Positions 29,721-39,994 of a stretch of DNA of 64,000 bases are shown here, one piece after another. The first letter of the stretch is position 1. Every line of letters starts with the position of its first letter. Location: the NCBI RefSeq assembly GCF_007570865.1, contig NZ_VLPS01000007.1:1-64000 (forward strand). The letters run 5' to 3'. This DNA comes from Atlantibacter subterraneus (GTDB taxonomy: Bacteria; Pseudomonadota; Gammaproteobacteria; Enterobacterales; Enterobacteriaceae). The notes under the pieces are model-generated. The model ran no database searches. It worked only from the letters and a program-made list of their open reading frames with translations, and was not told where the DNA came from. The position numbers were made by a program, and so were the translations under genes.

Positions 29721-30494
29721 TCACACCACCATCATCTTTGCGCCGCTGTTATTCAGCAGCATCTTATCTTCTTCACTGATCCCATCATCCGTAATGATGA
29801 CGTCAATTTTCTCCATCGCAATGACCTGGTTAAAGCCGCGGCGATTAAACTTCGAGGCGTCGAGCACGGCAATGACGCGGCGCGCCGCTGCCGCCATCAC
29901 CGCGCTGATGGAGTACCCTTCATTAAACGTGGTGATGCCATTAGTGGTATCAAAGCCGTCAGCCCCGACAAACATCAAATCGGCGCTGATCCCCTGCAAT
30001 GAGCGCTCGGCAATCGTGCCGTGCATCGAATGGGTTTTATGGCGTACCGTGCCGCCGCACACCACCAGGGTGATGTCTTTATTGTCGGAAAGAAGATAGG
30101 CGGCGGGCAGGTTATTGGTGATCACCGTGATATTGGCGCGTTTTACCAGCGCTTCGGCGATCAGTAGCGTAGTGCTGCCGCTGTCGAGGATCACGGTCAT
30201 GCCTTCTTCGATCATCGCCGCTGCGGTTTGCGCAATGCGTTTCTTGGGATCTTTCGCCAGCTGGTAGCGTGCTTCCAGCAATACTTCGTGGTTATCGCTT
30301 TCAGCACCATTATTGCCCGGCTTCGCCGCGCCGCCGTGAAAACGCGTCACCAGACCCTTTTCTTCAAGCAGGCGAAGATCGGCGCGGATCGTGACTTCCG
30401 AGATGCCGAAGGTGTTCGACAAATCAAGCACCAGCACGCTGCCATGGGTGTTGACCATTTCGACTATTTTGTTGCGTCGTTCAAAGGAGTTCAT
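29721..30494 (-). CDS. gatR: DeoR-family repressor GatR
   Basis: 257 aa. N-terminal DeoR HTH (MNSFERRNKIVEMVN...ISEVTIRADLRLLEEKGLVTR) and a C-terminal sugar-phosphate sensor domain (DSGSTTLLIAEAL, FVGADGFD). The sequence follows E. coli galactitol repressor GatR closely throughout. Presumed repressor of gatABC just upstream on the same strand. It is 220 nt downstream of gatC, where E. coli has gatD. Its 3' end is 4 nt from the convergent Fic gene. Confidence 0.9.
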   Translation of the reverse strand: MNSFERRNKIVEMVNTHGSVLVLDLSNTFGISEVTIRADLRLLEEKGLVTRFHGGAAKPGNNGAESDNHEVLLEARYQLAKDPKKRIAQTAAAMIEEGMTVILDSGSTTLLIAEALVKRANITVITNNLPAAYLLSDNKDITLVVCGGTVRHKTHSMHGTIAERSLQGISADLMFVGADGFDTTNGITTFNEGYSISAVMAAAARRVIAVLDASKFNRRGFNQVIAMEKIDVIITDDGISEEDKMLLNNSGAKMMVV

Positions 30495-30577
30495 CTTTTC
30501 AATCCTTAAAAATAATTACCCCTAGTGTAATCGAAAGCGTTTTGAAAGGTTAGCGTTGCATTTCGAAAGGCGATGAC

Positions 30578-30598
30578 AGCCAGCGCTAAACGCTGGCT
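30578..30598. terminator. Hairpin between gatC and gatR
   Basis: AGCCAGCG pairs perfectly with CGCTGGCT (loop CTAAA). It lies 117 nt beyond the gatC stop and 84 nt upstream of gatR. Neither strand has a clear T-run directly after it, so termination is uncertain; the spacer shows no recognisable gatD remnant. Confidence 0.4.
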
Positions 30599-30714
30599 TT
30601 GGGTTATTTCCACTGCGCCGTCAACGAGGGTGGAGAGAGCGAGTTTTCAGCGTTATCAGGGCGCGCAGGACTCTGCCGCCGCTAATCAGCAGATAAAATC
30701 TGATTCTTATAGCG

Positions 30715-32061
30715 TCAGACGCCGACCGGCGATTTACTGTTTTCCCTGGCTCTACGCCAGGTTAAAAATACGCCTGCGACGTAAATCACGGCGATAACGC
30801 AAAACCCGGCAACGTTTTGCCACGTAAAAAGTTGGATCAGCAGCCAGGTAATCGGCGAGCCGCCCTGATCCATTGACGCTACCATACCGCCTGCTTTAAG
30901 CGTGCCCGCATTTGCCGCAAGTTGGGTGTGTAATCCAATGGTTTGCGTGGCGATCCACAGGGTAATACTCATAATAATGACGCCAGAAATCAGGGTGCGG
31001 AACAGGTTTCCCTGATGTACCGCTACCGCCATGGCGACAAAAAAGCCAATCGTTGCAAGGTCGCCAAACGGTAGCACCTGATTACCGGGAACCGCGATGG
31101 CGATTAAAATGGTTAACGGAATAAATATCAGGCTGGCGGATACCACTGAGGTCTGGCCGAGCAGCAGTGCCGGGTCGAGGCCAATCAAAAATTCCTGGCC
31201 GCCAAATTTAGCCTGCAGGCGTTTGCGCGCGTGTTTCGCAATAGGGGTTAAGCCATCCATAATCGGTCTAATCACGCGGGGCATTAGCAGCATGACGGCG
31301 GCGGTTTTCACGGCCAGTTGTAATACGCCTTTAGCGTCATACCCGGCCAGCAATCCAATCAGAATACCCATTACAAAACCCACGGTCACCGGCTCGCCGA
31401 ATGGTCCAAACCGCTTCTGAACGTCATCGGCGCTAAAGTGAATACGGTTCAGGCCCGGCACTTTTTCAATCAGCGTATCCACCAGTACCGCGATTGGCCC
31501 CAGATAGGCGGAGGTTCCGTGGGGGATTGCCATCCCTTCCAGACCGAAATAGTCGCGCACGTCTTTAGCGAACCAGTCTCCCAGCTTGTAAACAAAGGCG
31601 GCATGAACCACAACGCCGAGAATACCAATCCAGTAGGAGCCCGTTGCCAGATGCAACAACGCGCCGGTAAAAGTCATATGCCAGATATTCCAGATATCGA
31701 CGTTAACCACGCGGGTCAGACGCGTCACCAGCATCACGATATTTACCGCAATAGCGATCGGAATAGCGACCAGCGCGATTTGCGAAGCCCAGGTCATTGG
31801 CGATGAGCCGGGCCAGCCGACATCGACCACGTTCAGGTTAATGTCGAAATTTTCTGCCATCGCTTTCGCAGCGGGGCCAATAGAGTCAAGCATTAAACCG
31901 ATGACCAGCCCGATACCTACAAACCCGATGCCGATATGCAATCCCGATTTGAAGCTGTCTCCTGGCTTCATTCCCAGCAGCAGGGAGAAAATAATGATCA
32001 CCACTGGCAGCATCACGGTGGGGCCGAGATCGAGGATATAACGCATGATGTCGTTAAACAT
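30715..32061 (-). CDS. gatC: Galactitol-type PTS EIIC component
   Basis: 448 aa (E. coli GatC 451). Polytopic EIIC of the Gat family with the typical N-terminus MFNDIMRYILDLGPTVMLP, the PGSSPMTWASQIALVAIPIA stretch and the HGTSAYLGPIAVLVDTLIEK loop. Imports and phosphorylates a polyol, expected galactitol, with GatA and GatB. Codons read upstream of 32061 overlap gatB and are not used. The gene is intact. No galactitol-1-phosphate dehydrogenase or tagatose-bisphosphate aldolase gene lies nearby, so the fate of the phosphorylated product is unclear. Confidence 0.93.
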   Translation of the reverse strand: MFNDIMRYILDLGPTVMLPVVIIIFSLLLGMKPGDSFKSGLHIGIGFVGIGLVIGLMLDSIGPAAKAMAENFDINLNVVDVGWPGSSPMTWASQIALVAIPIAIAVNIVMLVTRLTRVVNVDIWNIWHMTFTGALLHLATGSYWIGILGVVVHAAFVYKLGDWFAKDVRDYFGLEGMAIPHGTSAYLGPIAVLVDTLIEKVPGLNRIHFSADDVQKRFGPFGEPVTVGFVMGILIGLLAGYDAKGVLQLAVKTAAVMLLMPRVIRPIMDGLTPIAKHARKRLQAKFGGQEFLIGLDPALLLGQTSVVSASLIFIPLTILIAIAVPGNQVLPFGDLATIGFFVAMAVAVHQGNLFRTLISGVIIMSITLWIATQTIGLHTQLAANAGTLKAGGMVASMDQGGSPITWLLIQLFTWQNVAGFCVIAVIYVAGVFLTWRRARENSKSPVGV

Positions 32062-32066
32062 GATTT

Positions 32067-32351
32067 CTACTCCTCCAGGATAGCCAGGATTTTTTGTTGT
32101 AATGCTTCGATACCCACGCCGGAAACGAACGGCATACCGTGCACCACGGGAATATCGCCAAAGGTCCGATCGACCCGCGCAGTGGTACAAATCAGATCGG
32201 CCCCCTCCATATAAGTCTCGATCTCCGTGACACGACACTGCACCAGATCGAGTTCTATACCCTGTGCCGCACACAGCTCTTTAATTTCTTCGGCTGCCAG
32301 GGTTGATGTCGCAACCGCACCGCCGCAGGCGACAATAACTTTTCGTTTCAT
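32067..32351 (-). CDS. gatB: Galactitol-type PTS EIIB component
   Basis: 94 aa, the E. coli length. Lactose/cellobiose-like EIIB fold with the phosphocysteine in [15 protein letters not shown] (C9). Accepts phosphate from GatA and passes it to the substrate in GatC. 14 nt after gatA and 5 nt before gatC, a compact operon. Confidence 0.95.
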   Translation of the reverse strand: MKRKVIVACGGAVATSTLAAEEIKELCAAQGIELDLVQCRVTEIETYMEGADLICTTARVDRTFGDIPVVHGMPFVSGVGIEALQQKILAILEE

Positions 32352-32365
32352 AACGTTCTCCTTAT

Positions 32366-32836
32366 TTATCGTGTCGAAGCCGCTTCAGGCTGCGGTTCGA
32401 TCAGGGTTTCCCGGAATACTTTTCTCAGTTCTGCCGAATCCGCATTAAGCATTGCCGTCATTCGTTGCGGATTTTGGAGCCCGCTAAATAACTGGCGCAG
32501 CAGTTTGAGTTGGGCATCAGGGTTTTCGACGATCAGCGCGATAATGAGCGATACCGCGATTTCATCGTCGTCATCCGCGCGTTGAAAAAAGACGGGGTTA
32601 TCCGAACGGATCAAATAAATAGCGGGCGAAATAGCGTGTATAGCTTCACAGTGCGGGATAGCGACGGCATGGTGTTCAAGGGCGATGCCGGTTGGAAAAA
32701 CCGCCTCTCGCTGTTTCAGCGCCTGCGGATAACTCGCTTTCACTACGCCTTTCGCCAGCATTTCCGTGCCGATGTGCTCAAGCGCCTCCTCACGGTTAGC
32801 AAAGTGAATACCGGTACGAACGTACAATTGGGTCAT
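32366..32836 (-). CDS. gatA: Galactitol-type PTS EIIA component
   Basis: 156 aa (E. coli 150). Fructose/mannitol-type EIIA domain; the active histidine lies in [15 protein letters not shown] and the [17 protein letters not shown] region is conserved. Receives phosphate from HPr. ATG at 32836 ([12 protein letters not shown]) follows AGGAG; a longer in-frame reading upstream is not supported by the family. In E. coli gatY and gatZ precede gatA; here a 354-nt regulatory region precedes it instead. Confidence 0.93.
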   Translation of the reverse strand: MTQLYVRTGIHFANREEALEHIGTEMLAKGVVKASYPQALKQREAVFPTGIALEHHAVAIPHCEAIHAISPAIYLIRSDNPVFFQRADDDDEIAVSLIIALIVENPDAQLKLLRQLFSGLQNPQRMTAMLNADSAELRKVFRETLIEPQPEAASTR

Positions 32837-33134
32837 GATTTCTCCTCTGGGGCATACCACCCATGGCCGTATTCCCATGATGTGAAACATCTCAACTGCG
32901 GCCTCCTTTCGTTGTGCGGGGAAACCGCTGTTATTTCTTCGAAATAAGGCGCACATTTATTTTCGTTTTGTTTCTTACGAAAGGAATTTAATCATTTTGA
33001 ATTTCAATAATTGTGATCTGCGTTCACAAAGGAAAGGTTTCAAAAATATTCGGAATATGTACCGGAAATCGGTGGGAAAAGGCTGAATATCAGGCTTGAA
33101 GGGAACGCTACGCATGAGGGAAGCGCGGTAAACC
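32837..33134 (-). promoter_or_regulatory. Promoter/operator region of gatABC
   Basis: No gene in this 298-nt part of the garD-gatA spacer. It holds three symmetrical elements near the expected promoter: TTATTTC-TTC-GAAATAA (32931-32947, perfect), TTTCGT-N10-ACGAAA (32961-32982), and a related CTTTCGTT at 32906-32913. Repetition of CTTTCG/CGAAAG is what one would expect of operators for a DeoR-type repressor such as GatR, and CGAAAG also recurs upstream of gatR (30533-30570). Confidence 0.5.
33012..33028 (-). promoter_or_regulatory. CRP-like site upstream of gatABC
   Basis: TGTGA-N7-TCACA: both half-sites are perfect, but the spacer is 7 instead of the usual 6 nt, so affinity may be reduced. 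Catabolite control of a PTS operon would be expected. Confidence 0.45.
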
Positions 33135-33162
33135 AAAAAAAATGCCAGCGCGAGCGGCTGGC
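33135..33162 (-). terminator. garD terminator
   Basis: On the garD strand GCCAGC pairs with GCTGGC around a 7-nt loop, followed by A and eight T; 29 nt after the garD stop. It separates garD from the gat operon. Confidence 0.85.
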
Positions 33163-33190
33163 ATAATGGCAAGGAAATTGAAATGAGATA

Positions 33191-34762
33191 TCAGGTCACA
33201 GGTGCCGGGTTGAACACCGCCAGCTGATTATGTAAGCCCCACTGATCGGAGAAGGTTTTCTTGCGCCCGCTCGCCACATCCAGAATGAAGTGGAACAGCT
33301 TCCAGCCCACCTGCTCAATGGTCTCTTCACCGGTAGCGATAGTACCTGCGTTGATGTCCATTAAGTCATACCAGCGGTTCGCCAGCTCGGTGCGGGTCGC
33401 CATTTTAATCACCGGCACCGCCATCAGGCCGTACGGCGTGCCGCGACCGGTGGTGAACACCTGCACGGTGATCCCGGAGGCCACCTGCTGGGTACCGCAC
33501 ACAAAGTCGCTGGCCGGGGTAGCGGCATAAATCAGGCCGCGTTTGGTCGGGCGTTGGCCCGGCGACAGCACTTCCACAATCGCGCTCTGGCCGGATTTCG
33601 CGATAGACCCCAGCGCTTTTTCCACCACGTTCGCCAGGCCGCCTTTCTTGTTGCCCGGGGACGGGTTGGCGCTGCGGTCGGTTTTGCCCATGTCGAGGTA
33701 ATCATCGTACCAGGCCATCTCTTCCAGCAGGCGCTTACCGACCTGCTCGTCCACGGTGCGCGGCGTTAACAGATGGATCGCATCGCGCACTTCAGTGACT
33801 TCCGAGAACATCACCGTGCCGCCGCAGCGTACCAGCAGGTCGGAAGCGTAGCCGACCGCCGGGTTGGCGGTCACGCCGGAGAACGCGTCGCTGCCGCCGC
33901 ACTGCATGCCGACAACCAGTTCAGAAGCCGGACAGGTTTCGCGTTTACGCTGGTTGAGTTTTTCAAGGTGACGCTCGGCGACGCGCAGAATATCGTCCAC
34001 CATGGAGCGGAAGCCCACGTGCTGCTCATCCTGCAAACGCACAATGCTGGCGTCATCGACCGCGATAGCCTGCACGTCTTCGGTGCCCTGCAACAGGCGT
34101 TCCGGCTGCAGTTTTTCACAGCCCAGGCCAATCACCATCACTTCGCCGCCAAAGTTGGGGTTCAGCGCGATATTGTGAATGGTACGGATTGGAATTACCG
34201 CCGCCGGGGCGTTAATCGCCACGCCGCAGCCGTAGAGATGGTTCAGGCCGACCACGCCGTCCACGTTCGGGTAACGCGGCAGCAGATCGCGCTCGATGAT
34301 TTTAATCACGTAATCCACCACGCCCGCCACGCAATGCACGCTGGTGGTAATGCCGAGCAGATTTTTAGTCCCCACGCTGCCATCCGCGTTGCGATAGCCT
34401 TCAAAGGTATAGCCTTCCAGCGGCGGCAGCGGCTCCGGGACTTTGGTCGCCAGCGGCAGGGTATTCAATGGCGGTGCTTTTGGCAGTTCCACCAGAGATT
34501 CTTCAATCCAGCTGCCGCGCGGAATATCTTTTACGGCATAACCGATTACTTCGCCGTAACGGACAATTTCGCCATGCGCGGGAATATCGCTCAGCGCGAC
34601 TTTATGGCCCTGAGGAATATGTTCAATCAACTCAAGACCATCCGGGAAACGGGTGCCCGCTTTTAAGCCGTAATCATTTACAATGATGGCGACGTTATCA
34701 GTGTCGTGCACTTTGATATAAAAAGCGCCGGGCGGTTGTTGTTTAATTTCAATATTAGCCAT
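33191..34762 (-). CDS. garD: Galactarate dehydratase
   Basis: 523 aa, the E. coli length. Dehydrates galactarate to 5-keto-4-deoxy-D-glucarate, iron-dependent, cytoplasmic. N-terminal SAF-like domain ([17 protein letters not shown]...) then the altronate/galactarate dehydratase core: [55 protein letters not shown]. Same superfamily as UxaA in this window. Divergent from garPLRK across a 398-nt control region, as in E. coli. Confidence 0.97.
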   Translation of the reverse strand: MANIEIKQQPPGAFYIKVHDTDNVAIIVNDYGLKAGTRFPDGLELIEHIPQGHKVALSDIPAHGEIVRYGEVIGYAVKDIPRGSWIEESLVELPKAPPLNTLPLATKVPEPLPPLEGYTFEGYRNADGSVGTKNLLGITTSVHCVAGVVDYVIKIIERDLLPRYPNVDGVVGLNHLYGCGVAINAPAAVIPIRTIHNIALNPNFGGEVMVIGLGCEKLQPERLLQGTEDVQAIAVDDASIVRLQDEQHVGFRSMVDDILRVAERHLEKLNQRKRETCPASELVVGMQCGGSDAFSGVTANPAVGYASDLLVRCGGTVMFSEVTEVRDAIHLLTPRTVDEQVGKRLLEEMAWYDDYLDMGKTDRSANPSPGNKKGGLANVVEKALGSIAKSGQSAIVEVLSPGQRPTKRGLIYAATPASDFVCGTQQVASGITVQVFTTGRGTPYGLMAVPVIKMATRTELANRWYDLMDINAGTIATGEETIEQVGWKLFHFILDVASGRKKTFSDQWGLHNQLAVFNPAPVT

Positions 34763-35160
34763 TGTCCAGTATTCTCCGCGTGCTCAAGGCATGGTTAATA
34801 AATTAAGGAATATTATTTTTATCGGTATCAAGCAGTAATGGCAGTAAGAATGTCAGGTGTTCAAAAATAAAAATGTGACGCAGGTCACCAGACACCGCGA
34901 AGCCAGCGCTGGCAAGGGCGGCAATGATTAAATCTGTGGATTAGCGCCCATGAAGTTGGGCTTCGGCAAAACAAAAACGCTATTTAAGAATGTTTTGTTG
35001 TGCAGATGCATGATGCGAGGTTAGGGGGCGCTGTTTATACTGACCCATAACGTAATGGTGTGAATTTAATATCCCAGAATAAGATATAAAAATATAAAAA
35101 CTACTCCCGCACCGGTTCAATTTAATTCCGAATAGAGTGCCTGAACCAGAGGTAAATAAT
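34763..35160. other. Divergent control region garD-garP, no gene
   Basis: 398 nt, A/T-rich near garP. Apart from a CRP-type site at 34874 it shows a GCCC/GGGC stem near 34948-34963 and an A/T-rich tract (about 35070-35100) that may hold the garP promoter. In E. coli CdaR activates both directions with diacid sugars; I do not know its motif well enough to place it. Confidence 0.6.
34874..34889. promoter_or_regulatory. CRP-type site between garD and garP
   Basis: TGTGA-CGCAGG-TCACC inside an AAATGTGA context matches the CRP consensus at 9 of 10 half-site positions with the correct 6-nt spacer. Catabolite repression of galactarate use is the likely role. Confidence 0.65.
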
Positions 35161-36489
35161 ATGATGCTTGATGCCGCCAGTGAAACAAAAAAGGGTATGC
35201 ATACCCGATATTATATATTGCTGATTATTTTTATTGTTACTGCCATTAACTACGCCGACCGCGCTACCCTGTCTATCGCCGGGACCGAAGTGGCCAAAGA
35301 GCTTCAGCTCAGCGCGATTTCCATGGGTTACATCTTCTCCGCGTTTGGATGGGCCTACCTGCTGATGCAAATTCCGGGCGGTTGGCTGCTTGACCGTTAC
35401 GGTTCTAAGAAAGTGTATACCTACAGCCTGTTCTTCTGGTCGCTGTTTACTTTCCTGCAAGGGTTTGTGGATATGGTGCCGCTGGCCTGGGCGGGCGTGT
35501 CGATGTTCCTGATGCGCTTTATGCTCGGCTTCTCTGAAGCGCCGTCATTCCCGGCCAACGCCCGTATTGTGGCGGCCTGGTTCCCGACCAAAGAGCGCGG
35601 CACCGCCTCGGCGATCTTCAACTCAGCGCAGTACTTCTCACTGGCAATCTTCTCGCCGCTGCTGGGCTGGCTGACCTTCGCATGGGGTTGGGAGCACGTT
35701 TTCACCGTGATGGGCGCGATTGGCTTTGTGCTGACGATTATGTGGGTCAAATTTATCCATAACCCCACTGACCACCCGAAAATGTCTGCGGCTGAGCTGG
35801 AGTTCATCAAGAAAGGCGGCGCAGTGGTGGATATGGACCACAAAAAAACCACCACTGACAGCGGCCCTAAACTGCATTACATCAAGCAGATGCTGACCAA
35901 CCGCATGATGCTGGGCGTATTTTTCGGCCAATACTTTATCAACACTATCACCTGGTTCTTCCTCACCTGGTTCCCGATTTACCTGGTGCAGGAAAAGGGC
36001 ATGTCGATTCTGAAAGTGGGGATGGTGGCGTCTATCCCGGCGCTGTGCGGATTCGCCGGCGGCGTGCTGGGCGGCGTGTTCTCGGATTCGCTGATTAAAC
36101 GCGGCCATTCGCTGACGCTGGCCCGTAAGCTGCCGATTGTGCTGGGCATGCTGCTGGCATCGACCATCATTCTGTGTAACTACACCGACAATACCGTGCT
36201 GGTGATTGCTCTGATGGCGCTGGCGTTCTTCGGTAAAGGTTTTGGCGCGCTGGGCTGGCCGGTTATCTCTGATACCGCGCCGAAAGAAATTGTCGGGCTG
36301 TGCGGCGGGGTATTCAATGTGTTTGGTAACGTTGCCTCTATCGTCACCCCGCTGGTGATTGGCTATCTGGTGAGTGAGTTGCACTCCTTTAACGCTGCGC
36401 TGCTGTTCGTGGGCTGTTCCGCCCTGATGGCGATGGTTTGCTACCTGTTCGTGGTTGGCGACATCAAGCGTATGGAACTGCAGAAATAA
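35161..36489 (+). CDS. garP: Galactarate/glucarate/glycerate:proton transporter GarP
   Basis: 442 aa (E. coli 444). Major facilitator (anion:cation symporter group) with 12 helices; [34 protein letters not shown] and [20 protein letters not shown] are hallmark loops. Imports galactarate or glucarate. ATG at 35161 aligns with the E. coli start MILDTVDEKKKG; a reading from 35137 is not supported. First gene of garPLRK. Confidence 0.96.
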   Translation: MMLDAASETKKGMHTRYYILLIIFIVTAINYADRATLSIAGTEVAKELQLSAISMGYIFSAFGWAYLLMQIPGGWLLDRYGSKKVYTYSLFFWSLFTFLQGFVDMVPLAWAGVSMFLMRFMLGFSEAPSFPANARIVAAWFPTKERGTASAIFNSAQYFSLAIFSPLLGWLTFAWGWEHVFTVMGAIGFVLTIMWVKFIHNPTDHPKMSAAELEFIKKGGAVVDMDHKKTTTDSGPKLHYIKQMLTNRMMLGVFFGQYFINTITWFFLTWFPIYLVQEKGMSILKVGMVASIPALCGFAGGVLGGVFSDSLIKRGHSLTLARKLPIVLGMLLASTIILCNYTDNTVLVIALMALAFFGKGFGALGWPVISDTAPKEIVGLCGGVFNVFGNVASIVTPLVIGYLVSELHSFNAALLFVGCSALMAMVCYLFVVGDIKRMELQK

Positions 36490-36515
36490 GCATCGATGAC
36501 ATTAAGGTAAAGAGA

Positions 36516-37283
36516 ATGAGCGCTATTTTCCCTAACAAATTCAAGGCCGCGCTGGCGGCCAAACAGACCCAAATCGGCTGCTGGTCCGCACTGGCAAATC
36601 CGATCAGCGCCGAGGTGCTGGGTCTGGCAGGTTTTGACTGGATCGTGCTGGACGGCGAACACGCGCCGAACGATGTCACTACCTTTATCCCGCAACTGAT
36701 GGCGTTGAAAGGCAGCCACAGTGCGCCGGTGGTACGCGCGCCGACCAACGAGCCGATCATCATCAAGCGCCTGCTGGATATCGGTTTCTACAACTTCCTG
36801 ATCCCGTTCGTGGAAACGGCGGAAGAAGCGGAGCAGGCGGTGGCCTCTACACGCTATCCGCCGGAAGGCATTCGCGGCGTGTCGGTTTCTCATCGCGCCA
36901 ACATGTTTGGCACCGTGCCGGATTATCTGACCGAATCGAACAAGAACATCACCATCCTGGTGCAGATCGAAAGCCAGCAGGGCGTTGATAACGTTGATGC
37001 CATTGCCGCGACCAACGGCGTAGACGGCATCTTCGTCGGCCCGAGCGATTTGGCCGCCGCGCTGGGCCATCTGGGTAACGCGAATCACCCGGACGTGCAG
37101 CGCGCCATTCAGTACATTTTCGAACGCGCCAAAGCGCACGGCAAACCGGCAGGCATCCTGGCACCGGTTGAAGCCGACGCCCGTCGCTATCTGGAATGGG
37201 GCGCGACCTTTGTTGCCGTGGGCAGCGATTTAGGCGTGTTCCGCTCCGCCACGCAGAAACTGTGTGACGCTTTTAAAAAATAA
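36516..37283 (+). CDS. garL: 5-keto-4-deoxy-D-glucarate aldolase
   Basis: 255 aa (E. coli 256). HpcH/HpaI class II aldolase: catalytic His in LDGEHAPND, Arg in [10 protein letters not shown], metal ligands in [10 protein letters not shown] and [14 protein letters not shown]. Cleaves KDG (5-keto-4-deoxy-glucarate) to pyruvate and tartronate semialdehyde. Start ATG at 36516 follows AAAGAG, 26 nt after garP; in-frame codons within garP are ignored. Confidence 0.97.
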   Translation: MSAIFPNKFKAALAAKQTQIGCWSALANPISAEVLGLAGFDWIVLDGEHAPNDVTTFIPQLMALKGSHSAPVVRAPTNEPIIIKRLLDIGFYNFLIPFVETAEEAEQAVASTRYPPEGIRGVSVSHRANMFGTVPDYLTESNKNITILVQIESQQGVDNVDAIAATNGVDGIFVGPSDLAAALGHLGNANHPDVQRAIQYIFERAKAHGKPAGILAPVEADARRYLEWGATFVAVGSDLGVFRSATQKLCDAFKK

Positions 37284-37317
37284 CCACCCCCCGTAATTAA
37301 CGAGAGAGATTAACGCT

Positions 37318-38208
37318 ATGACACTGAAAGTTGGTTTTATTGGCCTGGGCATCATGGGTAAACCAATGAGTAAAAACCTCATTAAAGCCGGTTATTCCCT
37401 GGTGGTTGCCGACCGCAATGCCGAGGTGATTGCTGAAGTTGTTGAGGCTGGTGCCAGCACCGCGGCCACCCCGAAAGAGATCGCCCAGCAGTGTGACGTC
37501 ATCATCACCATGCTGCCGAACTCCCCGCACGTCAAAGAAGTGGCGCTGGGTGAAAACGGCATCATCGAAGGCGCGAAGCCGGGCACCGTGGTCATCGACA
37601 TGAGCTCCATCGCACCGCTGGCGAGCCGTGAAATCAGCGATGCGCTGAAAGCCAAAGGCATCGACATGCTGGACGCGCCGGTGAGCGGCGGCGAACCGAA
37701 AGCCATCGACGGCACCCTGTCGGTGATGGTTGGCGGTGACAAAGCGATTTTCGACAAATACTACGATCTGCTGAAAGCCATGGCGGGTTCCGTGGTGCAC
37801 ACCGGCGACATCGGCGCGGGCAACGTCACCAAGCTGGCGAACCAGGTGATTGTGGCGCTGAACATCGCCGCGATGTCTGAAGCGCTGACGCTGGCGACCA
37901 AAGCGGGCGTAAATCCGGATCTGGTTTACCAGGCTATACGCGGCGGCCTAGCAGGCAGTACCGTACTGGACGCGAAAGCGCCGATGGTGATGGATCGCAA
38001 TTTCAAACCGGGTTTCCGTATCGATCTGCACATTAAAGATCTGGCGAACGCGCTGGATACCTCTCACGGCGTGGGCGCACAGCTGCCGCTGACCGCGGCA
38101 GTGATGGAGATGATGCAGGCGCTGCGTGCCGATGGTCATGGCAACGACGACCACAGCGCGCTGGCGTGCTACTACGAGAAACTGGCGAAGATCGAGATCA
38201 CCCGGTAA
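37318..38208 (+). CDS. garR: 2-hydroxy-3-oxopropionate (tartronate semialdehyde) reductase
   Basis: 296 aa. Beta-hydroxyacid dehydrogenase: NAD-binding GFIGLGIMGKPMSKNL at the N-terminus, substrate motif DAPVSGGEPKA, catalytic lysine in GNVTKLANQ. Reduces tartronate semialdehyde to D-glycerate. Shine-Dalgarno GAGAGA, 34 nt after garL; followed by garK. Confidence 0.97.
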   Translation: MTLKVGFIGLGIMGKPMSKNLIKAGYSLVVADRNAEVIAEVVEAGASTAATPKEIAQQCDVIITMLPNSPHVKEVALGENGIIEGAKPGTVVIDMSSIAPLASREISDALKAKGIDMLDAPVSGGEPKAIDGTLSVMVGGDKAIFDKYYDLLKAMAGSVVHTGDIGAGNVTKLANQVIVALNIAAMSEALTLATKAGVNPDLVYQAIRGGLAGSTVLDAKAPMVMDRNFKPGFRIDLHIKDLANALDTSHGVGAQLPLTAAVMEMMQALRADGHGNDDHSALACYYEKLAKIEITR

Positions 38209-38273
38209 TAAAACAGGGCGCGGGGACGCGCCCTTGGTTTCACGCCCCGCACGGCAAGAAGGGCTTAATAATG

Positions 38274-39419
38274 ATGAAAATTGTAATAGCACCAGACTCT
38301 TATAAAGAAAGCCTTCCTGCTGCTGAGGTAGCCCAGGCCATCGAAAAAGGATTTCGGGAAATTTTCCCTGACGCTCAGTATGTTCGCGTACCGGTTGCCG
38401 ATGGCGGCGAAGGTACCGTGGACGCCATGATTTCGGCGACTGACGGCAGCAAAATTACCACGCAGGTGACCGGTCCTATGGGCGAGCGCGTGAATGCCAG
38501 CTGGGGTATTTCGGGCGATAAAAAGACGGCTTTTATTGAAATGGCGGAAGCCAGCGGGCTGTCGCTGGTTCCACTGAACTTACGCAACCCGCTGATTACC
38601 ACTTCGCGCGGCACCGGGGAGCTGATCCTCCACGCGCTGGATAACGGGGCGCGCAATATTATTATCGGCATTGGCGGCAGCGCTACCAATGACGGCGGCG
38701 CAGGCATGGTGCAAGCGCTGGGCGCAAAGCTGACGGATGCGGCCGGTAAAGAGATCGGCCACGGCGGCGGCAGTTTAATCGCGCTGAACAGCATTGATAT
38801 TTCCGGGCTCGATCCGCGTCTCGCGGAATGTTCGATTCGCGTTGCCTGTGATGTAACGAATCCGCTGGTGGGCGACACGGGCGCATCGCGGATTTTTGGC
38901 CCGCAAAAGGGCGCAACGGAAGCGATGATCGTTGAGCTCGATCGCAATCTCGGCCATTTTGCCGATGTGATTAAAAAATCGCTGCGCGTGGACGTGAAAG
39001 AGGTGCCGGGCGCAGGCGCGGCGGGCGGCATGGGGGCAGCGCTGATGGCGTTCCTGAACGCAGAGCTGCGCAGCGGAATTGAGATCGTCACCGAGGCGCT
39101 CAATCTGGAAGAACATATTCACGACTGCACGCTGGTGGTGACGGGCGAAGGGCGTATCGACAGCCAGAGCATTCACGGCAAAGTGCCGGTAGGCGTGGCG
39201 AATGTGGCCATGAAGTACCACAAGCCGGTGATCGGCATCGCGGGCAGCCTGACGCCGGACGTTGGCGTGGTGCATCAGTATGGCATCGATGCGGTATTCA
39301 GCGTGCTGACCAGCATCGGTTCGCTGGAAGAGGCGTTAAAGAACGCGTTTGAAAACATCTATCGCGCCTCGCGCAACATCGCCGCGACGCTGAATGTTGG
39401 GATGCATACCGCGCCTTAA
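38274..39419 (+). CDS. garK: Glycerate 2-kinase GarK
   Basis: 381 aa, the E. coli length from ATG 38274 (MKIVIAPDSYKES); the adjacent ATG at 38271 is an alternative with better spacing to AAGGG. GckA/GlxK family: VADGGEGTV, ITTSRGTGELIL, IGIGGSATNDGGAGM, GPQKGA and TGEGRIDSQS. Phosphorylates D-glycerate to 2-phosphoglycerate, joining glycolysis. Last gene of garPLRK; its stop overlaps the rnpB promoter region. Confidence 0.96.
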   Translation: MKIVIAPDSYKESLPAAEVAQAIEKGFREIFPDAQYVRVPVADGGEGTVDAMISATDGSKITTQVTGPMGERVNASWGISGDKKTAFIEMAEASGLSLVPLNLRNPLITTSRGTGELILHALDNGARNIIIGIGGSATNDGGAGMVQALGAKLTDAAGKEIGHGGGSLIALNSIDISGLDPRLAECSIRVACDVTNPLVGDTGASRIFGPQKGATEAMIVELDRNLGHFADVIKKSLRVDVKEVPGAGAAGGMGAALMAFLNAELRSGIEIVTEALNLEEHIHDCTLVVTGEGRIDSQSIHGKVPVGVANVAMKYHKPVIGIAGSLTPDVGVVHQYGIDAVFSVLTSIGSLEEALKNAFENIYRASRNIAATLNVGMHTAP

Positions 39420-39422
39420 GGC

Positions 39423-39451
39423 GTGACAGAGAGGCGCAAACCCTCTATACT
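39423..39451 (+). promoter_or_regulatory. rnpB promoter
   Basis: -35 GTGACA (39423-39428), 17-nt spacer, -10 TATACT (39446-39451), then a GC-rich discriminator CCGCGCC and the RNA start at 39459. The -35 begins 4 nt after garK. Confidence 0.9.
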
Positions 39452-39458
39452 CCGCGCC

Positions 39459-39836
<378 letters not shown>

Positions 39837-39843
39837 CATTAGA

Positions 39844-39865
39844 AACCCCGCTTCGGCGGGGTTTT
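39844..39865 (+). terminator. rnpB terminator
   Basis: AACCCCGC pairs with GCGGGGTT around a TTCG tetraloop, followed by TTTTGCTTTTT; 7 nt after the mature RNA end. Confidence 0.92.
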
Positions 39866-39994
39866 GCTTTTTCAGCATCCCTCTTCACTGTCCATTTTTA
39901 CAGGACGGCGCATCCGACCTTGACCAATGACAAAGCGGGTTAGATCTTCGCCTCTTTATAATCAGGCCCGTTTGTCTTCACAATGGTCACCATC

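Noticed and set aside
30495-30714. gatD remnant between gatC and gatR
   Set aside because: All three frames on that strand lack dehydrogenase motifs; nothing supports a decayed gene.
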